From NCBI GenBank assembly GCA_016721875.1, contig JADKHG010000014.1, positions 1 to 64,000 of the forward strand: a DNA stretch of 64,000 nucleotides, given 5' to 3'. Source of the stretch: Sphingomonadales bacterium. GTDB lineage: Bacteria > Pseudomonadota > Alphaproteobacteria > Sphingomonadales > Sphingomonadaceae. Of this stretch, positions 35,098 to 44,316 are shown piece by piece (position 1 is the stretch's first letter; the number at the start of each line of letters is the position of its first letter). The notes under the pieces were generated by a model. It did no database searches, was not told the DNA's origin, and was given only the letters and a program-made list of their open reading frames with translations. The translations under genes and the position numbers were made by a program.

Positions 35098-36135
35098 ATG
35101 ACCGACCAAATCACCATCCGCCGTCCCGACGACTGGCACGTCCATCTGCGCGATGGCGCGATGCTGTCGGGAGTCTTGCCCTATACCGCGCGGCAATTTG
35201 CCCGTGCCATCGTGATGCCAAACCTGACTCCGCCGATGACCGATGTGGTTGGTGTCGCCGCCTATCGCGACCGGATCATGGCGGCGCTGCCGGCGGGAAT
35301 GGACTTCACGCCGTTGATGACGTGCTACCTCACTGATGGCACTGATCCGGACGAGATCAGGCGCGGTCATGCCGAGGGCGTCTTCATCGCCGCCAAGCTC
35401 TATCCTGCCCATGCGACCACCAACAGCGCGCATGGCGTGACTGATATCGCCAATATCCGTTCGGTGCTGGAGGCGATGGAGGCAATCGGCATGCCCTTGC
35501 TGGTGCACGGCGAGGTCACCGATGCCCATGTCGACATATTTGACCGCGAAGCCGTATTCATCGAGCGCACATTGGCACCGCTGGTGCGCGACATGCCGGG
35601 GTTGAAGGTGGTTTTCGAACATATCACCACGCAAGAGGCTGCTGATTTTGTGGCCGCTGCAGGTCCCAATGTGGCCGCGACCATCACCCCGCAGCATCTG
35701 CATATCAACCGCAACGCGATGCTGGTCGGCGGCATCCGCCCGCATGCCTATTGCCTGCCCGTCGCCAAGCGCGAAATGCACCGGTTGGCGCTGCGCAAAG
35801 CGGCGACCAGCGGCAACCCCAAATATTTCCTTGGCACCGACAGCGCGCCGCACGCGGTATCCGCAAAGGAATCAGCCTGCGGTTGCGCGGGCATTTTCAA
35901 CGCACCCTTTGCGCTGGAAAGCTATGCCGCTATGTTTGACGAAGAAGGCGCGCTCGGCCGGTTTGAAGGCTTTGCTTCACTCAACGGTCCGGCCTTTTAC
36001 GGACTGCCAGTCAATGAAGGCAGAATCACATTACGGCGCAAATCGATCTCGGTTCCTGCTTCGGTCGACGCCAATGGAACGCCGGTCGTGCCCTTCCACG
36101 CGGGTGAAGAAATTGGCTGGGAGTATATGGGCTAA
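35098..36135 (+). CDS. pyrC: Dihydroorotase
   Basis: A 345-residue class II dihydroorotase that cyclises carbamoyl aspartate to dihydroorotate in pyrimidine synthesis. Zinc ligands are in DDWHVHLRDG, the carboxylated lysine is in AAKLYPAHATTNS, and further motifs are PLLVHGEV, EHITT, TPQHL and FLGTDSAPH. Complete and uninterrupted. It diverges from ygfZ (38 bases), and its last four bases overlap the convergent rarD. Confidence 0.96.
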   Translation: MTDQITIRRPDDWHVHLRDGAMLSGVLPYTARQFARAIVMPNLTPPMTDVVGVAAYRDRIMAALPAGMDFTPLMTCYLTDGTDPDEIRRGHAEGVFIAAKLYPAHATTNSAHGVTDIANIRSVLEAMEAIGMPLLVHGEVTDAHVDIFDREAVFIERTLAPLVRDMPGLKVVFEHITTQEAADFVAAAGPNVAATITPQHLHINRNAMLVGGIRPHAYCLPVAKREMHRLALRKAATSGNPKYFLGTDSAPHAVSAKESACGCAGIFNAPFALESYAAMFDEEGALGRFEGFASLNGPAFYGLPVNEGRITLRRKSISVPASVDANGTPVVPFHAGEEIGWEYMG

Positions 36136-37014
36136 GCCCGCATCCGGCGCAGCGCATCCCAACTGAAAATCGCAATCGCGGTCCAGATCAGGCCAAAGCA
36201 GGCGAGCTTCGCCCAATCGAGCGGTTCGTGAAAAAGGAACACACCGAGCAGAAAGACGATGCTAGGTGCCAGATATTGGACAAAGCCCAAGGCGGTGTAG
36301 CTCATCTTGCGCGCAGCGGTGGCGAACAGCAGCAGCGGGATCACAGTGAGAAACCCGCTAATCGCAAGCAACGCCTCCGATTGCATTGGCAGCGCCTCGG
36401 CGCGGCCCTGAGCAAAAAACTACAGCAGCGGTGAGTGCGATGGGCGCCAAAATCGTAACTTCAACCGCCAGCCCGGGGACCGAACCCAGCGGAGCCATTT
36501 TGCGCACAAGCCCGTAAGAGCCAAAAGAAAACGCCAATATCAGGCTGATCCAAAGCGTGTCGATCGCCTCGAACATCAATATGGCCACCCCGATCATGGC
36601 GACGGCAACCGCCACAGCCTGCAAGCGTGTCAGCCGCTCTTTCAGGAAAATCCGACCCAGCAAGACATTGACCAACGGGTTGAGATAATAGCCGATGCTG
36701 GTCGCCAGCACATGTCCTTCGACAATCGCCGCGACATAGAATAACCAGTTGATGGCGATGAAGATTGCCGACAGCAACATCGTGCCAAGTGCGCGCGGGC
36801 TGGACCATGCCGAACGGAATTCCTGCCATTGGCCGCGCAGCAAAAGGATCACCATAACCACCGGCACCGACCAGATGATCCGATGCGCAAGGATTTCCCC
36901 TGCCGCTATCCCTTTCAGGAACATGAAATAAATCGGGAAAAATCCCCACAGCAGATACGCGCCGAAAGCATAGGGCAATCCGCCGCTGTGCACGGCTTTT
37001 TCGGCTTCACTCAT
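36132..37014 (-). CDS. rarD: EamA-family transporter RarD, frameshifted at a homopolymer
   Basis: A ten-span drug/metabolite-type permease of the RarD subgroup, about 293 residues when restored. The start (GAYLLWGFFPIYFMFLKG) and LAHRIIWSVPVV are typical. The frame breaks at a run of six A on the plus strand (36414-36419). The second frame gives QGRAEALPMQSEALLAISG and the conserved YLAPSIVFLLGVFLFHEPL. A single-base change in the run restores one protein. Natural slippage is possible, but a base-call error is simpler. Confidence 0.85.
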
Positions 37015-37030
37015 TACGGTATCGGTCCGG

Positions 37031-37252
37031 TCAGATCAGCCCGCCGCCGATCCACAGCCGGATGGCGCAAATCGCAACGACGACAAGGCAGAAATTCCGC
37101 CCGCTATTCTTGTCAGAGGCAAAGCCGAAAGCGACCCCGACACCCGCGATGATGATGATGATCCAGTTCATCCAGCCGAGCAGCGGGATCATGGCAGGAA
37201 GCGCCAGTACCAGCGCGATGAGGCCGAAGAGGAAAGCGAGAATGTTGAGCAT
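37031..37252 (-). CDS. Small two-span membrane protein
   Basis: A 73-residue hydrophobic protein with two strong membrane segments (ILAFLFGLIALVLALPAMIP and WIIIIIAGVGVAFGF) and a final hydrophobic part. No recognised family. It lies 16 bases upstream of rarD on the same strand and is probably cotranscribed with it. Confidence 0.55.
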   Translation of the reverse strand: MLNILAFLFGLIALVLALPAMIPLLGWMNWIIIIIAGVGVAFGFASDKNSGRNFCLVVVAICAIRLWIGGGLI

Positions 37253-37304
37253 GGCACCCTTTTGCGGCCTTTTGCGACGACTGGCAAGCGGGGTTTGATC
37301 GGCG

Positions 37305-38588
37305 TCAGTTCATCCGGAAACGGATCGGCAAATTCTTCGGTCCGCCGACAAAGGTCGATTTGATCCGCGAAGGCGTTCCCGCCAGTTCAACCGAGGCGAC
37401 CCGGTCGAGCATTTCCTCATAGAAAATCCGCATTTCCAGCCGCGCGAGATGCAGCCCAAGGCATTGGTGCGCACCTGAACCAAAGGCGACATGGCGGTTG
37501 GGCGAGCGCGCCGCATCAAAGCGCGTGGGATTGGGAAAGACGCTCTCGTCATAATTGCCCGAAATATAGCAAAGCATCATCCAGTCACCGGCCTTGACCG
37601 GAACGCCGCCGACTTCGCTGTCGGCAATTGCCGTGCGCATGAAATGCTGGACCGGGGTGGTCCAGCGGATCGCCTCTTCGATCAGGCCGGGGAGCAACGA
37701 GCGGTCTGCCTTCAGCCGCTCAAACTGTGCTGGATCCTGTGCCAGCGCCCACATCGCCCCTGCCGTCGAAGCAGCCGTGGTATCGTGGCCCGCCGAGGCG
37801 GTAATCGTATAATAGCCGGCCGATTCCCTGAGCGGCATCGGCGCGCCATCGATCAACCCGTTGGCAATAACCGTTGCAAGATCATCGCGCGGATTGGCGC
37901 GCCGGTCAGCGGCCAGCGCCTCGAAATAGGCGTTAAAGTCGGCAACCGTCTGTGCCATCATCTGGGTCATTTCCTCGACCGGCAACTGCACGGTATGCAA
38001 CCGGTTCAGATCGGGGTCCTGGCTGCCGAACATTTCCTGCGTCAGCCGCAACATGAAGGATTCATCCTCCGGCGGAACGCCCAAAATCTGCATCACTACA
38101 TGCAGCGGATAATCGGAGGCGACTTCGCGGGCAAAATCGCATTCGCCGCCCATTTCTGCCATCCGGTCGATGCTGTCGCGCGCAATCGCGCGGATCATCG
38201 CCTCCACCTTTTTGAGGTTCGCCGGCATGAACCAGTCCTGCGTCAGTCGGCGATATTTGGAATGTTCAGGCGCATCCATCTGCACCAGCGACTTGACCAG
38301 ATGCGGGCTGCCTCCGGTCAAATGCGCGACAAACATTTCCGACATGATCGGACCCAGCACAGTCGAAGTTGTTCCGTTGAGAAAGGTGCTGTTGTCCTTT
38401 GACACCCGCAAAATGTCTTCGTGTCTTGTGATCGCCCAGAAAGGGCGGAATCCCTCTGCCTCCACCTTCGCGACCGGCATTTCGCTGCGCAGCGCGCTGA
38501 AAATATCGAGCAGCCCGTCCCATTCGCCATAGGCAACCGGATCGACCAGGGTTTGTGCAACTTCCTTTGACGCAACTGGCACGCTCAT
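37305..38588 (-). CDS. Cytochrome P450
   Basis: A 427-residue soluble bacterial P450. The I-helix motif is AGHDTT (266-271), the K-helix ExxR is E305-R308, and the heme-binding loop FGSGAHQCLG has its axial Cys376. The ATG at 38588 has SD TAGGAGAG; a GTG one codon upstream is also open. It sits at the end of a leftward operon with acyl-CoA ligase, crotonase and acyl-CoA dehydrogenase. That context suggests hydroxylation of an alicyclic or isoprenoid acid before or during beta-oxidation. Redox partners are not encoded nearby. Confidence 0.93.
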   Translation of the reverse strand: MSVPVASKEVAQTLVDPVAYGEWDGLLDIFSALRSEMPVAKVEAEGFRPFWAITRHEDILRVSKDNSTFLNGTTSTVLGPIMSEMFVAHLTGGSPHLVKSLVQMDAPEHSKYRRLTQDWFMPANLKKVEAMIRAIARDSIDRMAEMGGECDFAREVASDYPLHVVMQILGVPPEDESFMLRLTQEMFGSQDPDLNRLHTVQLPVEEMTQMMAQTVADFNAYFEALAADRRANPRDDLATVIANGLIDGAPMPLRESAGYYTITASAGHDTTAASTAGAMWALAQDPAQFERLKADRSLLPGLIEEAIRWTTPVQHFMRTAIADSEVGGVPVKAGDWMMLCYISGNYDESVFPNPTRFDAARSPNRHVAFGSGAHQCLGLHLARLEMRIFYEEMLDRVASVELAGTPSRIKSTFVGGPKNLPIRFRMN

Positions 38589-38597
38589 CACACTCTC

Positions 38598-40076
38598 CTA
38601 AACGATACGGCTTTCCGATTTTGCCCAATATTCGTCGCGCAACAGCCGTTTGTAGCGTTTGCCCGTGGGATGGCGCCGAAGCTCTGCACGAAAATCGATC
38701 TGGCGCGGCACTTTCACCCCAGACAGCGACTGCCGCAAATAGGCGATCAGTTCTGCGGCCAGCGCATCGCCGGCCTCGGCCATGTCGAGCGGCTGGACCA
38801 CCGCGACCACGCGTTCGCCCATATCTTCATCCGGTGCACCGATGACTGCTGCATCGGCAACTTTGGGGTGGCTGACCAGCAGATTCTCGATTTCTTGCGG
38901 ATAGATATTGACCCCGCCCGAAATGATCATGAAGCTCTTGCGGTCAGTCAGATAGAGAAAGCCTTCTTCATCCACCCGGCCGACATCGCCGAGCATCGAT
39001 CGGCTTTCGCTTTCGAAATAGACAATGCCTTCCTCGCCCACCGGCAATTCCCGTCCGTTTTCGTCGCAGATATGAATGATGGCATTGAGCGCGCGCCCGA
39101 CCGAACCCTTGTGCGTCAGCCAGTCTTCGCTCGAGATGAAGGTAAAGCCATTGCCTTCGGTTCCTGCATAATATTCGCGGATCACGGGTCCCCACCAGGC
39201 AATCATCGCTTCCTTGATCGGGACAGGGCAGGGGGCGGCGGCGTGGACCGCGCATTTCAGCGTGCTGTGGTCGTAACGCGCACGGACATCCTCGGGCAGT
39301 TTCAGCATTCGCGTGAAGTGCGTCGGCACCCACTGGCTGTCGGTAATGCGGTATTTCTCAATTGCCGCGAGCGCAGCTTCACCGTCGAAATGCTCCATGA
39401 CGACGACGGTTCCGCCAAGCCGATGGACGGACATGCACCAGCGCAGAGGAGCGGCATGATAGAGCGGGGCTGGCGACAGATAGATGCTGTCAGCGGTAAA
39501 GCCAAAGGCCCCGGCCGCGATCATTGCCAGCATATTGGGGCCATCAATCTCGGGTTCATCCGGAAGCGGTAGCCGAACACCTTTTGGCTGGCCCGTGGTC
39601 CCGGAACTGTAGAGCATGTCGGTTCCCGCCCGCTCGTCAGCCACAGCTGCATCGGGCATCCCGGCCAGCACGGTTTCAATGTCCTGCCAGCCGTCACGAG
39701 CGCCGCCGGTGATATAGCGACCAACATCGACTGTGAGCGCATCCAGTGTTTCGCCGAGATAAGCCGACGCGAACAACGCCCGCGAACCGCTGTCTTTCAG
39801 GATAAAATCAATTTCCGCAGCAGTCAGGCGACTGCTGACTGCGACAAACACAAGCCCTGCGCGCTGGGCACCCCAAACAAGGTCAAAGAACACCGCCCGA
39901 TTGTCCATGCAGATCGCAATAGTGTCGCCATGCCCAAGACCCAACGACCGGAACAGTTGTGCCGCCTGATTGGAACGACGGTCGAGTTGGGCATAGCTGA
40001 CGGTTTCGCCCGATCCAGCCATGATGACGGCAGGCTTGTCGGGGTGGGATGCGGCGTGGAGGTAAGGGTGGCTCAT
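38598..40076 (-). CDS. Acyl-CoA ligase (ANL superfamily), short in the A7 region
   Basis: A 492-residue acid-CoA ligase. The phosphate-binding motif is LYSSGTTGQPKGV, the A5 region is REYYAGTEGNG, the hinge is LTDRKSFMIISGGVNIYP, and the catalytic Lys region is RHPTGKRYKRLL. Between IVYFES and SMLGDVGRVDEEG about 15-20 residues expected in this family (the loop that usually reads ...YHxDxxKT...) are missing without a frame break, which may impair activity. It is nine bases upstream of the P450 gene, in the same operon. Confidence 0.87.
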   Translation of the reverse strand: MSHPYLHAASHPDKPAVIMAGSGETVSYAQLDRRSNQAAQLFRSLGLGHGDTIAICMDNRAVFFDLVWGAQRAGLVFVAVSSRLTAAEIDFILKDSGSRALFASAYLGETLDALTVDVGRYITGGARDGWQDIETVLAGMPDAAVADERAGTDMLYSSGTTGQPKGVRLPLPDEPEIDGPNMLAMIAAGAFGFTADSIYLSPAPLYHAAPLRWCMSVHRLGGTVVVMEHFDGEAALAAIEKYRITDSQWVPTHFTRMLKLPEDVRARYDHSTLKCAVHAAAPCPVPIKEAMIAWWGPVIREYYAGTEGNGFTFISSEDWLTHKGSVGRALNAIIHICDENGRELPVGEEGIVYFESESRSMLGDVGRVDEEGFLYLTDRKSFMIISGGVNIYPQEIENLLVSHPKVADAAVIGAPDEDMGERVVAVVQPLDMAEAGDALAAELIAYLRQSLSGVKVPRQIDFRAELRRHPTGKRYKRLLRDEYWAKSESRIV

Positions 40077-40100
40077 GTAAGTTCTGATCCTTGATTGAGA

Positions 40101-40187
40101 AACCGTAGTGCTGAGCCTGTCGAAGCACGCCTCTCAGTGCATCGCTACAATTGCGAAGCGCCCTTCGACAGGCTCAGGGCTACGGTT
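40101..40187. repeat. Paired REP-like inverted repeat
   Basis: AACCGTAG-TGCTGAGCCTGTCGAAGCAC at the left and GCGCCCTTCGACAGGCTCAGGGC-TACGGTT at the right form a long imperfect hairpin. It lies after the crotonase, whose open frame runs into it. Same family as 34859, 56900 and 60877. Confidence 0.85.
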
Positions 40188-40967
40188 GCAAAAAAACCCT
40201 GTCAAATTCAGCTGCCCGTCCAGTTGGGCTTGCGCTTTTTCGGCAAAGGCAGCCGCGCCTTCGCGCGCATCGTTGGATGCGAACAGATTGCCGAGTGTGT
40301 CATTCTGCTTCTGCCACATTTCGGCTTCGCTCCATTCGGCAGATTCGACCATGACCTGCTTCGATTTCTTCACCGCGAGCGGTCCATTGCCAGCAACGAT
40401 CTGTGCCAGCTCCAGCGCGGCGTCGAGTGCCGGGCCAGAGGTGAGCCGGTTGACCAGCCCCAGTTCATGCGCGCGCTTGGCGTCGATGAAATCGCCGGTC
40501 AGCGCCAGCTCCATCGCGATGTGCGGCGGAATTTTCTTGGGCAGGCGCATCAGGCCGCCGGCGGCGGCTGCCAGCCCGCGCTTCACCTCGGGAATGCCAA
40601 ATTTGGCATTTTCGTTGGCAACGATCATGTCGCAGGCAATTGCCACTTCCAGCCCCCCGGCAAGCGCAAAGCCATCAACGGCGGCGATTAAGGGTTTGGC
40701 CGCCGATTTCTGCGTAATCCCGCCAAAACCGCGCCCCGGCGCATAGGGGACTTCGCCGCGCAGAAAGCCTTTCAGGTCCATCCCCGAGCAGAATGTGCCA
40801 CCCGCACCGGTAACAATCCCGACGCGCAGATCATTGTCGGCATCCAGTTGTTCAAGCGCCGCTGCAATCCCTTCGGCTGCAGCTTTCGACATCGCATTTT
40901 TCGCTTCGGGGCGGTTGATCGTGATGATCAATATGCCGTCGCGGACTTCGGTCAATACTTCGCTCAT
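40134..40967 (-). CDS. Enoyl-CoA hydratase/isomerase (crotonase) with altered C-terminus
   Basis: A crotonase-fold enzyme with oxyanion-hole segments GTFCSGMDLKGF and DGFALAGGLEVAIACD; it probably hydrates an enoyl-CoA in the cluster. The frame as given ends in the tail FCNRSPEPVEGRF, encoded by the adjacent repeat. Changing one base in the T5 run at 40236-40240 gives the normal family ending AEKRKPNWTGS with a stop at 40208. So the true gene is probably 40208-40967. It starts 22 bases after the acyl-CoA dehydrogenase gene. Confidence 0.88.
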   Translation of the reverse strand: MSEVLTEVRDGILIITINRPEAKNAMSKAAAEGIAAALEQLDADNDLRVGIVTGAGGTFCSGMDLKGFLRGEVPYAPGRGFGGITQKSAAKPLIAAVDGFALAGGLEVAIACDMIVANENAKFGIPEVKRGLAAAAGGLMRLPKKIPPHIAMELALTGDFIDAKRAHELGLVNRLTSGPALDAALELAQIVAGNGPLAVKKSKQVMVESAEWSEAEMWQKQNDTLGNLFASNDAREGAAAFAEKAQAQLDGQLNLTGFFCNRSPEPVEGRFAIVAMH

Positions 40968-40989
40968 TATTCACTCCTGTCAGCATGGA

Positions 40990-42213
40990 TCATTTGGTCT
41001 TGGGCAGCCCAAGCACATGTTCGCCAATGATATTTTTCTGGATTTCGCTGGTGCCTCCGCCAATGGTTGCGGAGAAACTGTTGAGATAGGCGCGGTGCCA
41101 ATAACCGCCATCGACGGCATTGTCGTCGCCAACATAATAGCCGGCATTGCTGCCCTGAAACTGCAAAGCGAATTCGGTGAGTTCGCGCACCAGTTCGGTC
41201 CGCGCCAGCTTGTTCATCAGCGCCAACCCCATCGGCCGGTCGCGGTTGAGCGGAGCCATCCGCCTGCGGCTGTTGTTGAGGTTCAAGGCCTGAATATCGA
41301 TCAGATAATCGACCAGCCGGTCGCGGATCACGGGATCGTCCAGCACCGGCTTGCCGCCGCGCTGTGCGGTGCGCGCGAGATCGACAATCGCCATCACGTC
41401 CATTTCCTTGACGAACGATCCACCCGCCAAATTGACCTTCGCCCCGCGCTCATATTCGAGCGTCTTCATCGCGACCAGCCAGCCCTGCCCCTCTTCGCCC
41501 ATCAAGCCGTCGGCGGGGATGCGGGCATTGTCGAAGAAGCATTGAACGAAGCCATATTCGCCGGTGAGTTTCTGGATGCGGCGGGTTTCGACGCCGGGGA
41601 TTTTCATCGGCGCAAGAAAGAAGCTGAGTCCAGCATATTTGTTGGCAGCTTCGGGGTTGGTGCGCGCAAGCAGGATCATCTGGTGCGCGCGGTCCCCCAG
41701 TGACGTCCATATCTTGGAGCCATTGATGACATAGTCGTCACCATCCCGCACCGCGCGCGTCTGCGCATTGCCAAGGTCGGAGCCATTGTCGGGTTCGGAA
41801 AAGCCCTGGCACCAGATTTCCTCCGCCGCCAGCATCGGCTTGATATAGCGTTTTTTCTGCTCCTCGCTGCCGATGTCCATGATCAGCGGCCCCGCCCAGC
41901 CATTGCCGATGGCGTTGATCATGATCGGCGCGTCATGTTCGCGCATGATCCGCGTTGCGGTCCGCTGATACTCCGGGTGCATCCCGCGACCGCCATATTC
42001 GGCGGGCCAGCTCATCCCCAGATAACCTGCCTCATAAACCTTGTTCTGCCAGTTTTGCAGGAAATCGAACTGCTGATCAGTTGACACTTCCATGAAGGTC
42101 AGCGGCAGCATGAAGCCGGGGTCGGACACGGTGTTTTCGCGAAACCACGCCTCGCATTGGGTTTCGAAATCGACGAGTTCGGCGGCGGTTGGCACAGACG
42201 CGGTCTGGTTCAT
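40990..42213 (-). CDS. Acyl-CoA dehydrogenase
   Basis: A 407-residue flavoprotein that introduces the alpha-beta double bond into acyl-CoA. It shows CQGFSEPDNGSDLGNAQTRA (FAD/substrate region), GSKIWTSLGDRA, and the C-terminal SFSATIGGGTSEIQKNIIGE. It is the first gene of the leftward catabolic operon. A 26-base palindrome (42230-42255) lies 17 bases upstream of its ATG, and the AraC regulator diverges from it. Substrate class unknown; such enzymes in sphingomonads often serve steroid, terpene or branched-acid degradation. Confidence 0.92.
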   Translation of the reverse strand: MNQTASVPTAAELVDFETQCEAWFRENTVSDPGFMLPLTFMEVSTDQQFDFLQNWQNKVYEAGYLGMSWPAEYGGRGMHPEYQRTATRIMREHDAPIMINAIGNGWAGPLIMDIGSEEQKKRYIKPMLAAEEIWCQGFSEPDNGSDLGNAQTRAVRDGDDYVINGSKIWTSLGDRAHQMILLARTNPEAANKYAGLSFFLAPMKIPGVETRRIQKLTGEYGFVQCFFDNARIPADGLMGEEGQGWLVAMKTLEYERGAKVNLAGGSFVKEMDVMAIVDLARTAQRGGKPVLDDPVIRDRLVDYLIDIQALNLNNSRRRMAPLNRDRPMGLALMNKLARTELVRELTEFALQFQGSNAGYYVGDDNAVDGGYWHRAYLNSFSATIGGGTSEIQKNIIGEHVLGLPKTK

Positions 42214-42229
42214 ATCACGATTCCTCTCG

Positions 42230-42255
42230 CCGATTTAATTGCGCGATTAAATCGG
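42230..42255. promoter_or_regulatory. Palindromic operator of the catabolic cluster
   Basis: Perfect ten-base arms CCGATTTAAT and ATTAAATCGG around TGCGCG, in the divergent gap between acyl-CoA dehydrogenase and the AraC gene. The position fits repression or activation of the operon. A symmetrical site of this kind is more typical of TetR/GntR dimers than of AraC proteins, so the cognate factor may lie elsewhere. Confidence 0.6.
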
Positions 42256-42365
42256 GAAATGCAATGGCACTTTTCCGTTTTACCGGCTGTTGCATTCTTA
42301 CAAGTCAGCGGCTCCGGTTCGCGCTATCTCTCCGGTCGGGTCGGTTGCGCATTGGGGAGGCGCGC

Positions 42366-43208
42366 ATGGCTTTTGCCTATTTCGAACCTGCACCACAGCT
42401 TCAGGGGCTGATCGGTAGCTATTATCATTTCGAAACGCCCATCGCGTTCAGCGACAAGCTGCGCGCCGAAATGCCCAATTTGCGGATATTGTTGTCGGGC
42501 CAGACGACCATTCATGACGATACACCGCAGCTTTATACCGCAGGTGACATGGTGCTGTTCGGACCGCGATTTCATTCGATCGGACTCGACTTCACACCCG
42601 GATCGAGCGTGTTCGGGCTGTCAATTACACCTGAAGGCTGGCAGCAATTTTTCGGGATCCCGATGCACGAAGTCACCAATCAACGGCTGTTGCTCGATGA
42701 CGTGCTGTCGCATCACTACAGCCGCGAAGCCGAGCGGGTGCGCGAATGCCATGACCCGGCATCGATGGTGAAGATACTCGACGCACTGTTCACCCGGATA
42801 TTGATTGAACGGCGGCAACAAGGCGACCAGAATTTCATGAAACTGGCATCGCACTGGGTCACCCGCGCCGACCGGTCGGGCATAGACCAGCTGGTGGAAC
42901 AAAGCGACCGGTCAACGCGGCAGGTCGAACGGATGTGCCGCGACTATCTGGGTGCGCCGCCCAAAAAGCTGCAACGCAAATATCGCGCGCTGATCGCGTG
43001 CAACCGCATGGCGTGGGACAATCAGGCCGACTGGCGCGATGTTGCTGGCGAAGGCTATTGCGATCAGGCGCATTTCATCCGCGAGTTTTCAACCTTCATC
43101 GGCTGCACTCCAGGCGCCTTTGCCAAGGGCGCACAGCCGCTGTTGCTGCATACCATCCTTTCACGCCGCACCATCCGCCATGCTTCCGCGCTCAGCCTAA
43201 TTGCCTGA
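42366..43208 (+). CDS. AraC family transcriptional regulator
   Basis: A 280-residue regulator. The N-terminal 150 residues form a ligand/dimer domain (FEPAPQLQGLIGSYYHFETP, GDMVLFGPRFHSIGL). The C-terminal AraC double HTH is seen in ADRSGIDQLVEQSDRSTRQVERM and GYCDQAHFIREFSTFIGCTPGAF. The ATG at 42366 has a strong SD (GGGGAGG). It diverges from the P450/acyl-CoA operon and is the obvious candidate for its control. Confidence 0.9.
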   Translation: MAFAYFEPAPQLQGLIGSYYHFETPIAFSDKLRAEMPNLRILLSGQTTIHDDTPQLYTAGDMVLFGPRFHSIGLDFTPGSSVFGLSITPEGWQQFFGIPMHEVTNQRLLLDDVLSHHYSREAERVRECHDPASMVKILDALFTRILIERRQQGDQNFMKLASHWVTRADRSGIDQLVEQSDRSTRQVERMCRDYLGAPPKKLQRKYRALIACNRMAWDNQADWRDVAGEGYCDQAHFIREFSTFIGCTPGAFAKGAQPLLLHTILSRRTIRHASALSLIA

Positions 43209-43285
43209 CAGCGTCGGATTTATTCAATCCCGAGCGGACAGGATCCAATATTTCGCTGGTATCGAAACTATCAGGGGATGGGATT

Positions 43286-44091
43286 ATGAAACATATTGAA
43301 TGGAGCGGTGCCGCCGCTGCCGTTTTGCTAATGGCGAGCCCGGGTTTTGCTGCGGACAAGGAAGCGGCGGTGGAGCCGGCCTTGGCAGCCCGCGCGAGCT
43401 GATCAATTCGCTGGCGGTCGAATCGGGCTGCTTCACGCTCCACAATCCGTCGAGCGGAACAGCTGCAAACTATCTTTTGAATGTCATCGCCGGTGACAAG
43501 GAAGAAGTCGACAAAAGCATCAACATTGCCAAAGCCGCCGTCACCGAAGGGCTGGTCCGCTCGGGCGCGGTAGGCAGTCTCGCGGGCAATATCCCGCTCG
43601 CAGGTCCGCTGCTTGGCATGTTCGGTGGTCTTGGCGGCAAGAAAAAGACGGTCGCAGCTGGCATCCGTGTGATCAGTCCCGCGAATGGTATGACTTTGGT
43701 CAGCGGGTCGGGAGAGGTCAAAAAGTCCAGCCTGACCTTTGGTGGGGGCAACCCTGTCGGCTGGGCAGCCGGCGCCGCAAATTCGGGCTATGCCTCGAGC
43801 AAGGATGGCAAAATGCTGGTAGAGGCCTTTGTTAAGGCCTTTAACGCCGTAAGCGCCCAAGGATCGGTATTGGCATCGACACCGCCCGCCGCAGCGGCTC
43901 CCGAAACCGCCGCCGCGACCGTTGCCGTCGACACCCAGCTTTACAGTGCCGCGTCGAAAGAAAGCACCGTCGTCCGCGCGCTTCGCAGCGGTACCAAGCT
44001 GAATCCGACCGGCAATCGCGAAGGCCTGTTCGTCGAAGTCAGCGACAATTTCGGCACAAGCGGCTGGGTGACGGTCGAAGATTTGCAATAA
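43286..44091 (+). CDS. Exported SH3-domain protein with CsgG-like middle part, frameshifted
   Basis: The start at 43286 encodes a signal peptide (MKHIEWSGAAAAVLLMASPGFA), then the frame stops at 43402. From about 43390 another frame continues with SPRELINSLAVESGCFTLHN. One indel near 43372-43395 separates them. The middle part (GIRVISPANGMTLVSGSGEV, SSKDGKMLVEAFVKAFNAV) resembles CsgG/HfaB-type secretin-associated proteins, a weak match. The last 60 residues form a bacterial SH3 domain (ALRSGTKLNPTGNREGLFVE...GWVTVEDL). Probable periplasmic or outer-membrane location; role unknown. Confidence 0.65.
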
Positions 44092-44270
44092 AAACGCGTG
44101 ATAGGATCAGGTCCTGTTATTTTTACAAAGCGTCGTTTTTTTACAATTAAACAAGTTCGGACTGCCATAGTTTGAACTCGTTGCCCCGGAAGGATGATTC
44201 GTTCCAGCAACGGGGGTTCTCGCCGGAACCATGCAATAGCGACCCATCTGCAAAAACTGGCGGGAATCGG

Positions 44271-44301
44271 CGCGGTCATGCCAAAAGCATGACCGCGTCA
44301 C
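44271..44301 (+). terminator. Strong hairpin after the SH3-protein gene
   Basis: Perfect 11-base stem CGCGGTCATGC / GCATGACCGCG, loop CAAAA, followed by TCACGCTTTT. It lies between two convergent genes. The T-run is short and displaced, so termination efficiency is uncertain. Confidence 0.6.
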
Positions 44302-44316
44302 GCTTTTCAGCGATAG

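Noticed and set aside
36414..36419. A6 tract in rarD as a phase-variation switch
   Set aside because: The tract is short, and comparable breaks at other homopolymers hit housekeeping genes, so sequencing error explains them all.
42230..42255. CtrA box in the catabolic cluster palindrome
   Set aside because: The two TTAA elements are eight, not seven, bases apart and the context is a longer perfect palindrome, which better fits a dimeric repressor.
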